64,000 bases of DNA from Frondihabitans sp. PhB188 (GTDB lineage: Bacteria > Actinomycetota > Actinomycetes > Actinomycetales > Microbacteriaceae). Shown piece after piece: positions 21,278 through 30,359 of this stretch; within the stretch, counting starts at the first letter, position 1; every line of letters begins with the position of its first letter. The stretch spans positions 248,001 through 312,000 of the forward strand of contig NZ_RJUO01000003.1 of assembly GCF_003752365.1 (NCBI RefSeq), given 5' to 3'. The notes beneath the pieces were generated by a model that did no database searches, was not told the DNA's origin, and was given only the letters and a program-made list of their open reading frames with translations. The translations under genes and the position numbers were made by a program.

Positions 21278-22140
21278 GGGGTGCTCTCCTTGGTTCTCGT
21301 CACCCGGAAGCCCGGGGGAAGGTCGATCGTGCCGGTCTCGAGGTGGCCCACTGTCGCCACCTCGGGGCCGAGGAATCTCTTGGCCAGGCGGATGAAGCCC
21401 TGCTGATCGGGGCCGGTCGCCTGGAAGTCGTAGGTGGGCGCACGGGCCGAGCGGCGCTCGAGCTCGTGCGCGACGAGGGTCGAGTAGACGTCGTTCGCAG
21501 TCTCTTCGGCACTGGAGACGAGCGTGACGCCGGGGCCCATGACGTACTGGATGGCCGCCGACATCAGCGGGTAGTGGGTGCAGCCGAGCACGAGCGTGTC
21601 GACGCGGGCGTCGCGGAGCGGAGCGAGGTACTCCTCGGCGACGGCTCGCAGCTCCGGGCTGGAGGTGTCGCCGGCCTCGACGAACTCGACGAACCGGGGG
21701 CAGGCCCGCGTGAAGAGGGTGAGGTCGGGGGCGGCGGCGAAGGCGTCTTCGTAGGCGCGCGAGTTGATGGTGCCCTCGGTGCCGATGACGCCGACCCGCT
21801 TCGAGCGCGTCTGCTTCATCGCGGCGCGGACGGCGGGCTGGATGACCTCGACGACGGGGATCCCGTGCGCCCCGGTGTAGCGCTCGCGCGCGTCGCGGAG
21901 CACGGCCGACGAGGCGGTGTTGCAAGCGATGACGAGGGCCTTGACGCCCTGCGCGACGAGGTCGTCCATGACGGCGAGCGCATACTCGCGGACGGCCGCG
22001 ATCGGCTTGGGGCCGTAGGGCGAGTGCTCGGTGTCGCCGACGTAGAGGATCGACTCGCGCGGAAGCTGGTCGATGATAGCCCGCGACACCGTCAGGCCGC
22101 CGACGCCTGAGTCGAAGACTCCGATTGGTGCGTCCGTCAC
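21274..22140 (-). CDS. murI: Glutamate racemase
   Basis: This 288-aa cofactor-independent racemase makes D-glutamate for peptidoglycan. FDSGVGG (residues 9-15) provides the catalytic Asp/Ser region. The two catalytic cysteines are Cys73 (ACNTAS) and Cys187 (LGCTHYP). The start is GTG 22140 rather than TTG 22149, because GGGTAGG sits about 10 nt before the GTG but only 1 nt before the TTG. It diverges from pncB with 43 nt between the starts and heads the rph-rdgB operon. Confidence 0.94.
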   Translation of the reverse strand: MTDAPIGVFDSGVGGLTVSRAIIDQLPRESILYVGDTEHSPYGPKPIAAVREYALAVMDDLVAQGVKALVIACNTASSAVLRDARERYTGAHGIPVVEVIQPAVRAAMKQTRSKRVGVIGTEGTINSRAYEDAFAAAPDLTLFTRACPRFVEFVEAGDTSSPELRAVAEEYLAPLRDARVDTLVLGCTHYPLMSAAIQYVMGPGVTLVSSAEETANDVYSTLVAHELERRSARAPTYDFQATGPDQQGFIRLAKRFLGPEVATVGHLETGTIDLPPGFRVTRTKESTP

Positions 22141-22183
22141 GATCGTCAAGCCTACCCGGGCCGGGCGGGCCTAGGCTGGCGGC

Positions 22184-23473
22184 GTGACCAGCGCGCTGTT
22201 GACCGACCGGTACGAACTCACCATGCTCGAGGCGGGTCTCCGCGACGGGACGGCCCTCCGGCGGAGCGTGTTCGAGGTGTTCACCCGCCGCCTGCCACCG
22301 GGGCGACGGTACGGAGTGGTCGCAGGAACCGGCCGCTTCCTCGAAGAGCTCGGCCGCTTCCGCTTCGGCGAGCCCGAGCTGGAGTGGCTCCGCGCCGGTG
22401 CCATCGTCGACTCGGCCACCATCGACTGGCTCGCCGACTACCGCTTCTCGGGCGACATCCACGGGTACCGCGAGGGCGAGGTGTTCTTTCCGAACTCGCC
22501 CATCCTCGTCGTCGAGTCCACCTTCGCCGAGGCGGTCCTGCTCGAGACCCTCGCGCTGAGCGTCTTCAACTACGACTCCGCGGTGGCCAGCGCCGCAGCG
22601 CGCATGGTGTCGGCCGCCGACGGGCGGCCTCTCGCGGAGATGGGCTCGCGCCGCACCGGCGAGTGGAGTGCCGTCGCCGCCGCGCGGGCCGCGTTCATCG
22701 CCGGATTCGGCGCCACGAGCAACCTCGAGGCCGGTCGGCACTGGGGCGTGCCCACGATGGGCACCGCGGCCCACGCGTTCACGCTGCTCTACGACACCGA
22801 GGAGGAGGCCTTCCGCTCGCAGGTGGCCGCCCTCGGCCCGTCGACGACGCTCCTCGTCGACACCTACGACATCGCGGCCGCGGTCGAGACGGCCGTGAAG
22901 GTCGCCGGCCCGGAGCTGGGCTCGGTGCGAATCGACTCGGGCGATCTGCCCTCGCTCGTGGCCGCCGTGCGCGCGCAGCTCGACTCGCTCGGCGCGACCG
23001 GCACGAAGATCACCGTCACCAACGACCTCGACGAGTTCACGATCGCCGCCCTCCGCGCGGCTCCGGTCGACAGCTACGGCGTCGGCACGTCGGTCGTGAC
23101 GGGCTCGGGCCATCCGGCGGCGTCGATGGTGTTCAAGCTCGTGGCGCACCAGGACGGCGCCGGCAGATGGGTGTCTGTCGGCAAGAAGTCGGCCGAGAAG
23201 GCGACAGTCGGCGGGCGCAAGTTCCCAGTGCGATCGCGACGCCGCGGGGTCGCGGCGGAGGAGATCGTGCGGGTCGGCTCGCAGGATGTCGGCCCGTCGG
23301 AGCGGCCGCTGCTCGTGCCCCTGGTCACGGCCGGAGTGGTCGACGAGCGCTGGACCGGCCCGGGTGGAGTGCTGCTGGCACGCGAGCACCGCGAGGCCGC
23401 GATCGGCGAGCTGCCGGAGGCGGCTTTCAGCCTCGGTCGGGGCGAGGCGATCATCCCCACCCGTTACGAATGA
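22184..23473 (+). CDS. pncB: Nicotinate phosphoribosyltransferase
   Basis: This 429-aa enzyme of NAD salvage condenses nicotinate with PRPP. Family blocks visible are [15 protein letters not shown] at the start, [17 protein letters not shown], the phosphate-site segment [27 protein letters not shown] (about 149-175), MGTAAHAF and VRIDSGDL. The start is GTG. It converges on DUF3039 with only 4 nt between the stop codons. Confidence 0.94.
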   Translation: MTSALLTDRYELTMLEAGLRDGTALRRSVFEVFTRRLPPGRRYGVVAGTGRFLEELGRFRFGEPELEWLRAGAIVDSATIDWLADYRFSGDIHGYREGEVFFPNSPILVVESTFAEAVLLETLALSVFNYDSAVASAAARMVSAADGRPLAEMGSRRTGEWSAVAAARAAFIAGFGATSNLEAGRHWGVPTMGTAAHAFTLLYDTEEEAFRSQVAALGPSTTLLVDTYDIAAAVETAVKVAGPELGSVRIDSGDLPSLVAAVRAQLDSLGATGTKITVTNDLDEFTIAALRAAPVDSYGVGTSVVTGSGHPAASMVFKLVAHQDGAGRWVSVGKKSAEKATVGGRKFPVRSRRRGVAAEEIVRVGSQDVGPSERPLLVPLVTAGVVDERWTGPGGVLLAREHREAAIGELPEAAFSLGRGEAIIPTRYE

Positions 23474-23477
23474 AGGA

Positions 23478-23753
23478 CTACTCCGACTTCATCTTCTCGT
23501 AGATGGCCTTGCAGCTCGGGCAGACCGGGAACTTCTCGGGGTCGCGGCCCGGCGTCCACTTCTTGCCGCAGAGCGCCTTGACGGGCTTGCCGCTCAGGGC
23601 CGACTCCATGATCTTGTTCTTGGGCACGTAGTGCGAGAAGCGCTCGTGATCGCCCGGCTCGATCGCCTCCTCGTTGAGGAGCTTCTCGAGTTCGCGGTCG
23701 AGCACGTCCGTGCCTCCGCCGATGCCGTCGCCCTGGAATCCCGTGTCGCTCAT
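23478..23753 (-). CDS. DUF3039 family zinc-ribbon-like protein
   Basis: This 91-aa actinobacterial protein has the characteristic run [23 protein letters not shown] and a CxnC-type pair split as ALCGKKW and CPSCKAIYE (Cys62, Cys77 and Cys80). The cysteines could bind a metal. The function is unknown. ATG 23753 matches the usual family start; ATG 23762 in the same frame is possible. It lies upstream of nothing obvious and converges with pncB. Confidence 0.85.
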   Translation of the reverse strand: MSDTGFQGDGIGGGTDVLDRELEKLLNEEAIEPGDHERFSHYVPKNKIMESALSGKPVKALCGKKWTPGRDPEKFPVCPSCKAIYEKMKSE

Positions 23754-23845
23754 GGCCACCATGGTACGCCGAACCAGGCGGAGCACACCCGGGCGATCGC
23801 TGACAGCGTCGTGCCCGCCGAGGCGACCGGCTGCGCCGCCCTTCT

Positions 23846-25411
23846 CTAGCTGCGCAGCGCGAACGCCAGCAGCTCGGGCGCGCGGCGCGAGTAGACGGCC
23901 GAGCCGATCGCGACCCCGGCGACCAGGACGCCGACCCCGGTGAGGGTCCCGGCCCAGAACGCGGCGCCGACCAGGTCGGTGCGCCCCTCGACGGCGGCCA
24001 TGACGGCGAGGATCCCCGTCGGGGCACTGAGCAGCGCCGCTCCGCCGATCATCAGCGACTGCGACCAGCCCGCAGCCGCGCCGGTGCTCTGCGGCTGCTG
24101 GAACGGGTCGTCGCCCGGCCGGACCGCAGCGTAGGGCAGGGCCGCCGACAGGATGCTCGCGAGGCCGAGGCCGGTGAGGAGCAGGGCGATCGCGACGCCG
24201 AACTCGGCTCCGAAGACGGCGATGTCGTCGTGCAGGACGACCGCGGCGAACGACCCGACGAGGGCGAGCGGCACGCCGATGACGAGCGCCGGCGCCAGGC
24301 GTCCGAGCCGGTCGGCGAGGCCCCGCGTGTTGGCCGACACGTGCATCCACAGCGCCGTGTTGTCGTACGCGACGTCGTTGTGCGGCAGGAAGCCCAGGAT
24401 CAGGCACATGAGCGGCACCGGAGCCAGGGCGAGCATCCGCCAGTCCACCCCCGCGATCCCCAGCGGGATCACCAGCAGCGGCAGGAACGGCAGGATCACC
24501 AGCGACCAGCGGTAGCGGGCGTCGCGGACCCAGTAGGTGAGGCTCCGTCCGGCGACGGCGCCGCTCGCGGTGCCGGGGAGCAGGTCGAACCAGCCCAGCC
24601 CGACGCGGTCGGCCGCCACCTCCGGAGCCGGAGGGCGACGGAGGCCGCGCTCGACGAGCGTGCGCCACGCCCACCACAGCAGACCCAGGGTCACGAGGGC
24701 GACGAGGAGGTCCGCGACCGCACGCCCGGTCTGACCCGAGGCGGCGTGTCCCGGCAGGGCGAGTGCCGCGCCGAAGGGCGTCCAGGCGAGACCGGAGGTG
24801 GCGACCCCCGATCCCCGGTAGCCGCCGGGCAGGAGCACGCGCACGAGGTCGACGACGAGCGGGATGATGAGCAGCCCGACCACGACGCCGCCCGCGGCGA
24901 GGAAGTCGCGGGCCCGGCGGCCGGTGATCGAGGCGCTGACGGTCCCCGCGACGAGCGCCAGCAGCAGGGCGGTGGCTCCGGCGAGCACGGCGCCGAGGAC
25001 GGCCAGCCAGGCGATGCCCGACCCCAGCCCGAACGAGCGGACGTAGCCCACCCCGAGGATCAGCAGGCAGAGGGCGGGGACGCCGAGAGCGGAGCCGAGG
25101 GCGAGGCCGACGGCCGCACGGTCGACGGGCGCGCCGTAGCCGTACAGGCGCCGCGGGTCGCCCCACGGCGGCCGCGACGACGCGAAGGGCGCTACGACGA
25201 AGCCCACGAGCAGCAGCGCGCCTCCCCCGACGACGAGCGCCTGGACCTCGCCGAGCGGGTCGTCCCGGAGACGGCTGGTCAGCGTCGACACCGCGATGGA
25301 CGCCAGGACGGCGACGAGCACGGCCACGACGGCGGTGAACGCGGGTCGGAGGCCGAAGCGGAGGCGGTTCGCAGTTCCGGCGACCCTCAGTCGGAGAAGG
25401 AGTGCAACCAT
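23846..25411 (-). CDS. ABC transporter permease, large membrane component
   Basis: This 521-aa protein has about 12 hydrophobic helices and almost no soluble domain, like the ABC-2-type exporters of actinobacteria. Charged cytosolic loops include RPPWGDPRRLYGYG and a long segment near residues 250-290. Its N-terminus overlaps the end of the ATPase gene by 25 nt, so the two are surely coupled. The substrate is unknown. No separate substrate-binding protein is present, which points to export. Confidence 0.82.
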   Translation of the reverse strand: MVALLLRLRVAGTANRLRFGLRPAFTAVVAVLVAVLASIAVSTLTSRLRDDPLGEVQALVVGGGALLLVGFVVAPFASSRPPWGDPRRLYGYGAPVDRAAVGLALGSALGVPALCLLILGVGYVRSFGLGSGIAWLAVLGAVLAGATALLLALVAGTVSASITGRRARDFLAAGGVVVGLLIIPLVVDLVRVLLPGGYRGSGVATSGLAWTPFGAALALPGHAASGQTGRAVADLLVALVTLGLLWWAWRTLVERGLRRPPAPEVAADRVGLGWFDLLPGTASGAVAGRSLTYWVRDARYRWSLVILPFLPLLVIPLGIAGVDWRMLALAPVPLMCLILGFLPHNDVAYDNTALWMHVSANTRGLADRLGRLAPALVIGVPLALVGSFAAVVLHDDIAVFGAEFGVAIALLLTGLGLASILSAALPYAAVRPGDDPFQQPQSTGAAAGWSQSLMIGGAALLSAPTGILAVMAAVEGRTDLVGAAFWAGTLTGVGVLVAGVAIGSAVYSRRAPELLAFALRS

Positions 25412-26421
25412 TCCATCCCCTCCGTGGCGGCCTGCCCGCCGGCCAGCTCGACGAAGCGCTCCTGCAGCGAGCGGCCCGCGCGGACGTCGTGCACCGTGCC
25501 CTGCGCGAGCACGTGCCCGTCGACGATGACCGCGACGCTGTCGCAGATGCGCTCGACGAGGTCCATGCTGTGGCTCGACAGCAGCACCGTGCCGCCCCCG
25601 CGGACATACCGCTGCAGGATTTCGGTCACGGTCGCCGCCGACACCGGGTCGACCGACTCGAACGGCTCGTCGAGCACCAGCACACGCGGCGAGTGGATGA
25701 TGGCCGCCGCGAGCGCGACCTTCTTGGTCATGCCGACGGAGTAGTCGCTGACGAGGCGCCCGAGTGCGTCCTGGAGGCCGAAGGCCTCCGCCAGGTCGGC
25801 GGAGCGCTTGCGCGCGGTCGCGCCGTCGAGCCCTCGGAGGGTGCCGGCGTAGTACAGGAACTGCGCGCCCGTGAGGCGGTCGAACAGGCGGAGGCGATCC
25901 GGCAGCACGCCGAGCGAACGCTTGGCCTGACGGGAGTCCTTGCTGCTCCAGACGTCGCTGCCGAGGATCTCGACCGTGCCGCTGTCGGGCCGGAGCAGCC
26001 CCGTCGCGATGGACAGAGTGGTGGTCTTGCCGGCGCCGTTCGGGCCGACGATGCCGTAGAACGTTCCGGCTCGGACCTCGAGGTCGAGGTTTTCGACAGC
26101 CACCGTCGAGCCGTAGCGCTTCCCGAGGCCGCGGATGGCGAGGACGACGGGGCCCTCGGGCGCCTTCGGGGGCTCGGGAACGACGACGGGCGCCTTCTTC
26201 CGCCCAGTCGCCGGCGGTTTGCGGGGGGCGGGTTTGCGAGTCGCAGTCGCCGCGGTCTTCCGAGCCGCCGGCGCGGCCGGCTTGCGGGCCGGCGTGCGCG
26301 GCGTCTGCGTGCGCGGCGTCGTCTTGCGCGCCGGCGTACCCCGATTCGCCGCCGCCTCGGCCTTCCCCTCGGCCTCGGGCGCGTCGATCACGGTGTCGTC
26401 ACCGTCGTCGGCTTCTGTCAC
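25387..26421 (-). CDS. ABC transporter ATP-binding protein with histone-H1-like N-terminal extension
   Basis: This 344-aa protein has an acidic start and then about 70 residues rich in Ala, Pro, Lys, Arg and Thr (ARKTTPRTQTPRTPARKPA type). A normal ABC-2 ATPase domain follows from about residue 90. Walker A is GPNGAGKTT, the signature is the variant DYSVGMTKKVALAAA, Walker B is VLVLDEPF and the H-loop is LLSSHS. I chose GTG 26421, preceded by GGGGACGAA; TTG 26481 is an alternative. It pairs with the permease at 23846. The basic tail is unusual for an ABC ATPase. Confidence 0.85.
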   Translation of the reverse strand: MTEADDGDDTVIDAPEAEGKAEAAANRGTPARKTTPRTQTPRTPARKPAAPAARKTAATATRKPAPRKPPATGRKKAPVVVPEPPKAPEGPVVLAIRGLGKRYGSTVAVENLDLEVRAGTFYGIVGPNGAGKTTTLSIATGLLRPDSGTVEILGSDVWSSKDSRQAKRSLGVLPDRLRLFDRLTGAQFLYYAGTLRGLDGATARKRSADLAEAFGLQDALGRLVSDYSVGMTKKVALAAAIIHSPRVLVLDEPFESVDPVSAATVTEILQRYVRGGGTVLLSSHSMDLVERICDSVAVIVDGHVLAQGTVHDVRAGRSLQERFVELAGGQAATEGMEWLHSFSD

Positions 26422-26515
26422 TTCGTCCCCTTGCCCGAAACGGCCGCCCTGAATGGCCGCTTCGTCGGACAACCGTACCAACCGTCCCCCGTCCCGGACG
26501 ACGCGACGTACCCCT

Positions 26516-26542
26516 GTGTCACGAATCCGGGGGTGTCACGAA
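26516..26542 (+). promoter_or_regulatory. Two direct repeats upstream of the polymer locus
   Basis: The word GTGTCACGAA occurs at 26516-26525 and again at 26533-26542, 17 nt start to start. It lies in the divergent intergenic region between the ABC ATPase and the nucleotidyltransferase. This could be a regulator binding site, but no cognate protein is identified. Confidence 0.35.
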
Positions 26543-26685
26543 AAGGACACGACTGGCTGACAATCCGCGATCTGCCAGGGGTTCCGGCGTATGGTGGCAA
26601 CGCACACTGCCGTGCCACAGACGACCAACCCGGGGCATCTCGACGATGAACAGTCGATGAACCGCCTTCGAACGAGGAGACAACC

Positions 26686-27378
26686 GTGAGCACTCAGATC
26701 GTGATTCTCGCAGCCGGCATGGGCACGCGCCTTGGCCGCTCGCTGCCCAAGTGCCTGACCGAGCTCGCCGACGGCCGCACGATCATGCAGCAGCAGATGG
26801 AGAACATCCGCAGCGCGTTCGGCGCCGACGTGAAGATCACCGTCGTCGTCGGCTACAAGTACGAGCACATCGTCGAGGCCTTCCCGACCGCGAGCTTCGT
26901 CTACAACGAGCAGTACGACCAGACCAACACGTCGAAGAGCCTGCTGCGCGCCCTGAAGGCGACCGGCTCCTCCAGCGTCGTGTGGATGAACGGCGACGTG
27001 GTCTTCGACCCGGCCGCGCTGAAGCGCGCCGCCCCGTACATCGCCTCCGACCAGTCGTTCGTCTCGGTCAACACCTCCAGCGTCTCCGACGAGGAGGTCA
27101 AGTACACGACCGACGCCGAGGGATTCATCGACGAGCTCTCCAAGCAGGTCAAGAACGGCCTCGGCGAGGCCGTCGGCATCAACTTCGTGTCGAAGCGCGA
27201 CAAGGCCGACCTCGTCCGTCAGCTCGGCCGCGTCGACAACCAGGACTACTTCGAGCGCGGCATCGAGCTCGGCATCGAGCAGAACGGCCTCCGGTTCGTC
27301 CCGGTCGACATCTCCGACCTCTACGCTGTCGAGGTCGACTTCGCCGAAGATCTCGAGCGCGCCAACCTGTTCGTCTGA
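26686..27378 (+). CDS. Sugar/choline-phosphate nucleotidyltransferase family protein
   Basis: This 230-aa protein belongs to the NTP_transferase fold used to make CDP-, UDP- or other nucleotide-activated precursors. The N-terminal signature is LAAGMGTRLGRSLPKCL (residues 8-24). WMNGDVVFDP near residue 104 gives the metal-binding Asp. The size fits cytidylyltransferases such as LicC or inositol-phosphate cytidylyltransferase domains better than large UDP-sugar enzymes. GAGGAGA precedes the GTG start. The TagGH-like exporter downstream and a CDP-alcohol phosphotransferase 6 kb away make a CDP-polyol or CDP-choline product plausible, but the substrate is inferred. Confidence 0.8.
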   Translation: MSTQIVILAAGMGTRLGRSLPKCLTELADGRTIMQQQMENIRSAFGADVKITVVVGYKYEHIVEAFPTASFVYNEQYDQTNTSKSLLRALKATGSSSVVWMNGDVVFDPAALKRAAPYIASDQSFVSVNTSSVSDEEVKYTTDAEGFIDELSKQVKNGLGEAVGINFVSKRDKADLVRQLGRVDNQDYFERGIELGIEQNGLRFVPVDISDLYAVEVDFAEDLERANLFV

Positions 27379-27439
27379 CTCCGTCCGATGCGGGTTCCGC
27401 TCGGATCCCGGCGGGTGCCCGTGATCGAATAGGACTCCC

Positions 27440-28252
27440 GTGACTGCACCAACCCTTCAGCCGAGCGCCCCCGCGCGCCCCCGACCCCGGGGGTTCGAGC
27501 GGTACCGCCAGGTGCTGTGGCTGCTGACGAAGCGCGATCTCAAGGTCCGCTACTCGACCAACGTGCTCGGCTACCTGTGGTCGATCCTCGACCCGCTGCT
27601 GATGAGCGGGATCTACTTCTTCGTCTTCACGCAGGTGTTCCACCGCAACGTGGGCGAGAAGCCGTACATCGTGTTCCTGCTGAGCGGCCTGCTCGCCTGG
27701 CAGTGGTTCAACGGAACCGTCTCCGATGCCACCAAGGCGTTCACGTCCGATGCGAAGCTGGTGCGCTCCACGAAGATCCCGCGGACCATCTGGATGGGCC
27801 GGATAGTGATGTCGAAGGGCATCGAGTTCTTGCTGAGCCTGCCTGTCCTCGTCATCTTCGCCCTGGTCACGGGCGCGCCCGTGCACTGGCAGGTCGTCTA
27901 CTTCCCGCTGGCTATCGTGCTGCAGGCGGTCCTCGTCACCGGACTCGGACTCATCATCGCGCCGCTCGTCGTGTTCTTCCGCGACCTCGAGCGAGCGGTG
28001 AAGCTGATCCTGCGCTTCCTCTTCTACGCATCGCCGATCATCTACAGCACGAAGAGCCTTCCCGAATCGTTTCACCTCGTCGCAGCCTTCAATCCGCTCA
28101 GCGGCATCTTCGGGCTCTACCGGTCGGCGTTCTTCCCCGACCAGCTCTCGCTGTGGGAGGTCGTCATCGGCGCTCTGCTCTCGTTCGTCATCCTCGGCGT
28201 CGGCGTCCTGGTGTTCCGCGCGTGCGAGCGCGCCGTGCTGAAGGAGATCTGA
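27440..28252 (+). CDS. Polysaccharide/teichoic-acid ABC exporter permease (TagG-like)
   Basis: This 270-aa ABC-2 permease has about six helices. The N-terminal cytosolic helix contains LTKRDLKVRYSTNVLGYLWSILDPLL, a hallmark of TagG/RfbA/KpsM exporters. Conserved features also include FLLSGLLAWQWF and the C-terminal ILRFLFYASPIIYS and NPLSGIFGLYR. It should flip a lipid-linked polymer across the membrane with the ATPase that follows. The GTG start is preceded by AGGA. The stop overlaps the ATPase start as TGATG. Confidence 0.9.
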   Translation: MTAPTLQPSAPARPRPRGFERYRQVLWLLTKRDLKVRYSTNVLGYLWSILDPLLMSGIYFFVFTQVFHRNVGEKPYIVFLLSGLLAWQWFNGTVSDATKAFTSDAKLVRSTKIPRTIWMGRIVMSKGIEFLLSLPVLVIFALVTGAPVHWQVVYFPLAIVLQAVLVTGLGLIIAPLVVFFRDLERAVKLILRFLFYASPIIYSTKSLPESFHLVAAFNPLSGIFGLYRSAFFPDQLSLWEVVIGALLSFVILGVGVLVFRACERAVLKEI

Positions 28253-29007
28253 TGTCGACCACGTCTCCCGTCATCCGCGTGGCCGACGCCGGCATCCGCT
28301 TCCGTCGCAACAAGAGGGCGCGCCGGTCGTTCAAAGACCTCTTCGCCGACAGCAGCCGGCGTTCGCGGCCGGGCGAGTTCTGGGCTCTCCGCGGAGTCAC
28401 GTTCGACGTGCAGCCCGGCGAGTCGATCGGCGTCGTCGGCCGGAACGGCCAGGGCAAGTCGACCCTGCTCAAGCTCGTGGCGGAGGTCATGCTGCCCGAC
28501 GAGGGCGCGATCGCGGTCGCCGACGGAGTGGCCCCCCTGATCGAGATCACCGGCGGCTTCGTCGGCGATCTCAGCGTCCGCGACAACGTCTACCTGACCG
28601 CCGGTCTCCACGGCATGTCCCGCACCGAGATCGACGAGGCCTTCGACGAGATCATCGGCTTCGCCGAGATCGAGTCGTTCATCGACACGCCGTACAAGCA
28701 CCTGTCGAGCGGAATGAAGGTCAGGATCGCGTTCGCGGTCATCTCCCGCCTCGACGAGCCGATCATCCTGGTCGACGAGGTCCTGGCCGTCGGCGACCGG
28801 GCCTTCCGCGAGAAGTGCTACCGCCGCATCGAGGAGCTCCTCACAGCAGGCCGCACGCTGTTCTTCGTCTCGCACAACGAGAAGGACCTCCGTCGCTTCT
28901 GCACGCGCGGCCTCTACCTCGACAAGGGAGCCCTCGTCTTCGACGGGCCGATCGACGAGGCTCTGGCGAGGTACAACGCCGATCTCGCTCGCAAGTCTCA
29001 GGCGTAG
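28252..29007 (+). CDS. Polysaccharide/teichoic-acid ABC exporter ATPase (TagH-like)
   Basis: This 251-aa ATPase pairs with the TagG-like permease. Walker A is GRNGQGKSTLL (Gln replaces the common Ala or Ser in the loop), the signature is LSSGMKVRIAFA, and Walker B is IILVDEVLAVGD. The family-specific block VAPLIEITGGFVGDLSVRDNVYL is typical of polymer exporters of the Wzt/TagH class. It lacks the long C-terminal carbohydrate-binding domain of Wzt, so chain length is probably not sensed here. It overlaps the permease gene by one base. Confidence 0.92.
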   Translation: MSTTSPVIRVADAGIRFRRNKRARRSFKDLFADSSRRSRPGEFWALRGVTFDVQPGESIGVVGRNGQGKSTLLKLVAEVMLPDEGAIAVADGVAPLIEITGGFVGDLSVRDNVYLTAGLHGMSRTEIDEAFDEIIGFAEIESFIDTPYKHLSSGMKVRIAFAVISRLDEPIILVDEVLAVGDRAFREKCYRRIEELLTAGRTLFFVSHNEKDLRRFCTRGLYLDKGALVFDGPIDEALARYNADLARKSQA

Positions 29008-29016
29008 GGTCGCGCA

Positions 29017-29886
29017 ATGCGACGTTCCAAGAATCCTCCGGTCGACCAGCCCGAGACGACCGACCTCGAGAAGGCCCTGCCGTTGAAGGGCGAGGCGCTG
29101 CGCGAGACCGGGCGCGAGCTCACGGCCGACGTCGACAGCCCCGTCTGGCAGCGAAGCCTGAACCGGGTCCTCGCCGTCCAGCACCCCGTGGTCGAGTCGC
29201 ACGTGCGGGCGCTCCGCCGTCGCCACCCCGACCACTCTCCCGAGCAGATTCTGCATACCCTCGAGCGCGAGTACCTGACGGCAGTCACGACCGGCGGGGC
29301 CGCCGTCGGTGCGAGCGCCGTCATCCCCGGCGTCGGCATCGGCGTCTCGCTGGCCCTGTCGGGCGCCGAGACGGCCTACTTCCTGGAAGCCACCGCCCTG
29401 TTCGCGCAGTCCGTCACCGAGGTGCACGGAATTGCCGTCACCGAGCCCGAGCGCGCGCGGACGATCGTCATGGCCATGATGCTGGGAGGCCCCGGGAGCG
29501 AGCTCGTACGCCAGCTCGCCGGCGAGGCCATGGGCACGGGCCCGGCCCGCTCGGCCTTCTGGGGCGACCTCGTCGCGAAGCGCCTCCCGCAGGCGGCCAT
29601 GTCGAACCTGTCGGGGATGGTCCGCAAGGAGTTCACGAAGCGCTTCGTCCGTATGCAGAGCGCCACCATCGTGGGCCGGGCGATTCCCTTCGGCATCGGC
29701 GCCGTCGTCGGCGGCGTGGGCAACCACACGCTCGGCCGCAAGGTCGTCACCAGCTCGCGGACCGCATTCGGCCCCGCGCCGGCCGCCTTCCCGAGTGAGC
29801 TCGAGTCGAAGCCCGAGCACCGATCGCTGCTCCAGCGGCTCCCGTTCCCGATCGGACGCAGGCGCCGCGGCGACGCCGACCAGTAG
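29017..29886 (+). CDS. Hypothetical protein with two hydrophobic segments
   Basis: This 289-aa protein is in the same direction as the exporter and 9 nt behind it. A charged N-terminus (about 1-85) precedes a long glycine- and alanine-rich hydrophobic stretch (about 88-125, AAVGASAVIPGVGIGVSLAL). A second such stretch lies near residues 222-240 (GRAIPFGIGAVVGGVG). The pattern resembles EcsC-like or membrane-associated helical proteins, but I cannot assign a family. The basic C-terminus ends in GRRRRGD. Operon position suggests an accessory role in envelope assembly. Confidence 0.65.
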   Translation: MRRSKNPPVDQPETTDLEKALPLKGEALRETGRELTADVDSPVWQRSLNRVLAVQHPVVESHVRALRRRHPDHSPEQILHTLEREYLTAVTTGGAAVGASAVIPGVGIGVSLALSGAETAYFLEATALFAQSVTEVHGIAVTEPERARTIVMAMMLGGPGSELVRQLAGEAMGTGPARSAFWGDLVAKRLPQAAMSNLSGMVRKEFTKRFVRMQSATIVGRAIPFGIGAVVGGVGNHTLGRKVVTSSRTAFGPAPAAFPSELESKPEHRSLLQRLPFPIGRRRRGDADQ

Positions 29887-29923
29887 CGCCGACTGCTCCT
29901 CCACAGGTGCCGTTCGACCGGGG

Positions 29924-29950
29924 TTATCCACCGATCGGACGTTGTCCACA
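29924..29950 (+). promoter_or_regulatory. Pair of DnaA-box-like 9-mers
   Basis: TTATCCACC (29924-29932) and TTGTCCACA (29942-29950) lie in the same orientation exactly 18 nt apart, and a weaker TCCTCCACA is at 29897-29905. TTGTCCACA is the actinobacterial DnaA-box consensus. The cluster lies in the 109-nt gap upstream of the 92-aa gene. No origin genes are nearby. Confidence 0.4.
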
Positions 29951-29995
29951 GGGTCCGTGCTCGCGACGTCGGATGCCCCTCCTATCGTCTCGGGC

Positions 29996-30274
29996 ATGAG
30001 CACTCTTCCTTCGGCCTACGCCGTGCCCTTCTGGGTCGACCGCACTGATGAACCCCACGTCTACCGACTCGTCAACCTCGGCGACGAGCCTGTCCGCGGC
30101 GTCCGCGTGACGCTGCTCGGGTCGGGCCACCTCGTGCCCGTGGACCCCCGGCCTCTGCCGCCGGGGCGCACGCTGACGTTGACGCTCCTGGCCGTCGACA
30201 GCCGCGACTCGATCGCTGTGGTGCGCTGGTTTCGGCCCGACGGCGACGAGTACGTGTGGCGATTCGCGTTCTAG
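29996..30274 (+). CDS. Small hypothetical beta-rich protein
   Basis: This 92-aa protein begins at ATG 29996, where the codon pattern turns protein-like. It contains alternating hydrophobic strands (YRLVNLGDEPVRGVRVTLLG and TLTLTLLAVDSRDSIAVVRW) and ends in EYVWRFAF, which suggests a small beta-sandwich such as an Ig-like fold. There is no signal peptide. No family is recognised. It lies between the exporter operon and the XRE regulator, to which it is convergent. Confidence 0.6.
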   Translation: MSTLPSAYAVPFWVDRTDEPHVYRLVNLGDEPVRGVRVTLLGSGHLVPVDPRPLPPGRTLTLTLLAVDSRDSIAVVRWFRPDGDEYVWRFAF

Positions 30275-30325
30275 GGGCGCGAGACGCGGGCCACCGGGGG
30301 CGTGGAGTCCGCGGCAGGAGCAGCG

Positions 30326-30359
30326 TGAGCGCGCCGAGTCCTCGTCTGCGGCACGCTCA
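30326..30359. terminator. Bidirectional hairpin between convergent small genes
   Basis: The arms TGAGCGCGCCG (30326-30336) and CGGCACGCTCA (30349-30359) pair over 11 bp with one mismatch around a 12-nt loop. It separates the 92-aa gene (stop 30274) from the XRE gene and overlaps the XRE stop codon. No T-tract is present on either side. Confidence 0.5.

Noticed and set aside
26421-26685. Sigma-factor -35/-10 pair upstream of the nucleotidyltransferase
   Set aside because: A CTGACA and a TATGGT are present but 27 nt apart, too far for a standard promoter.
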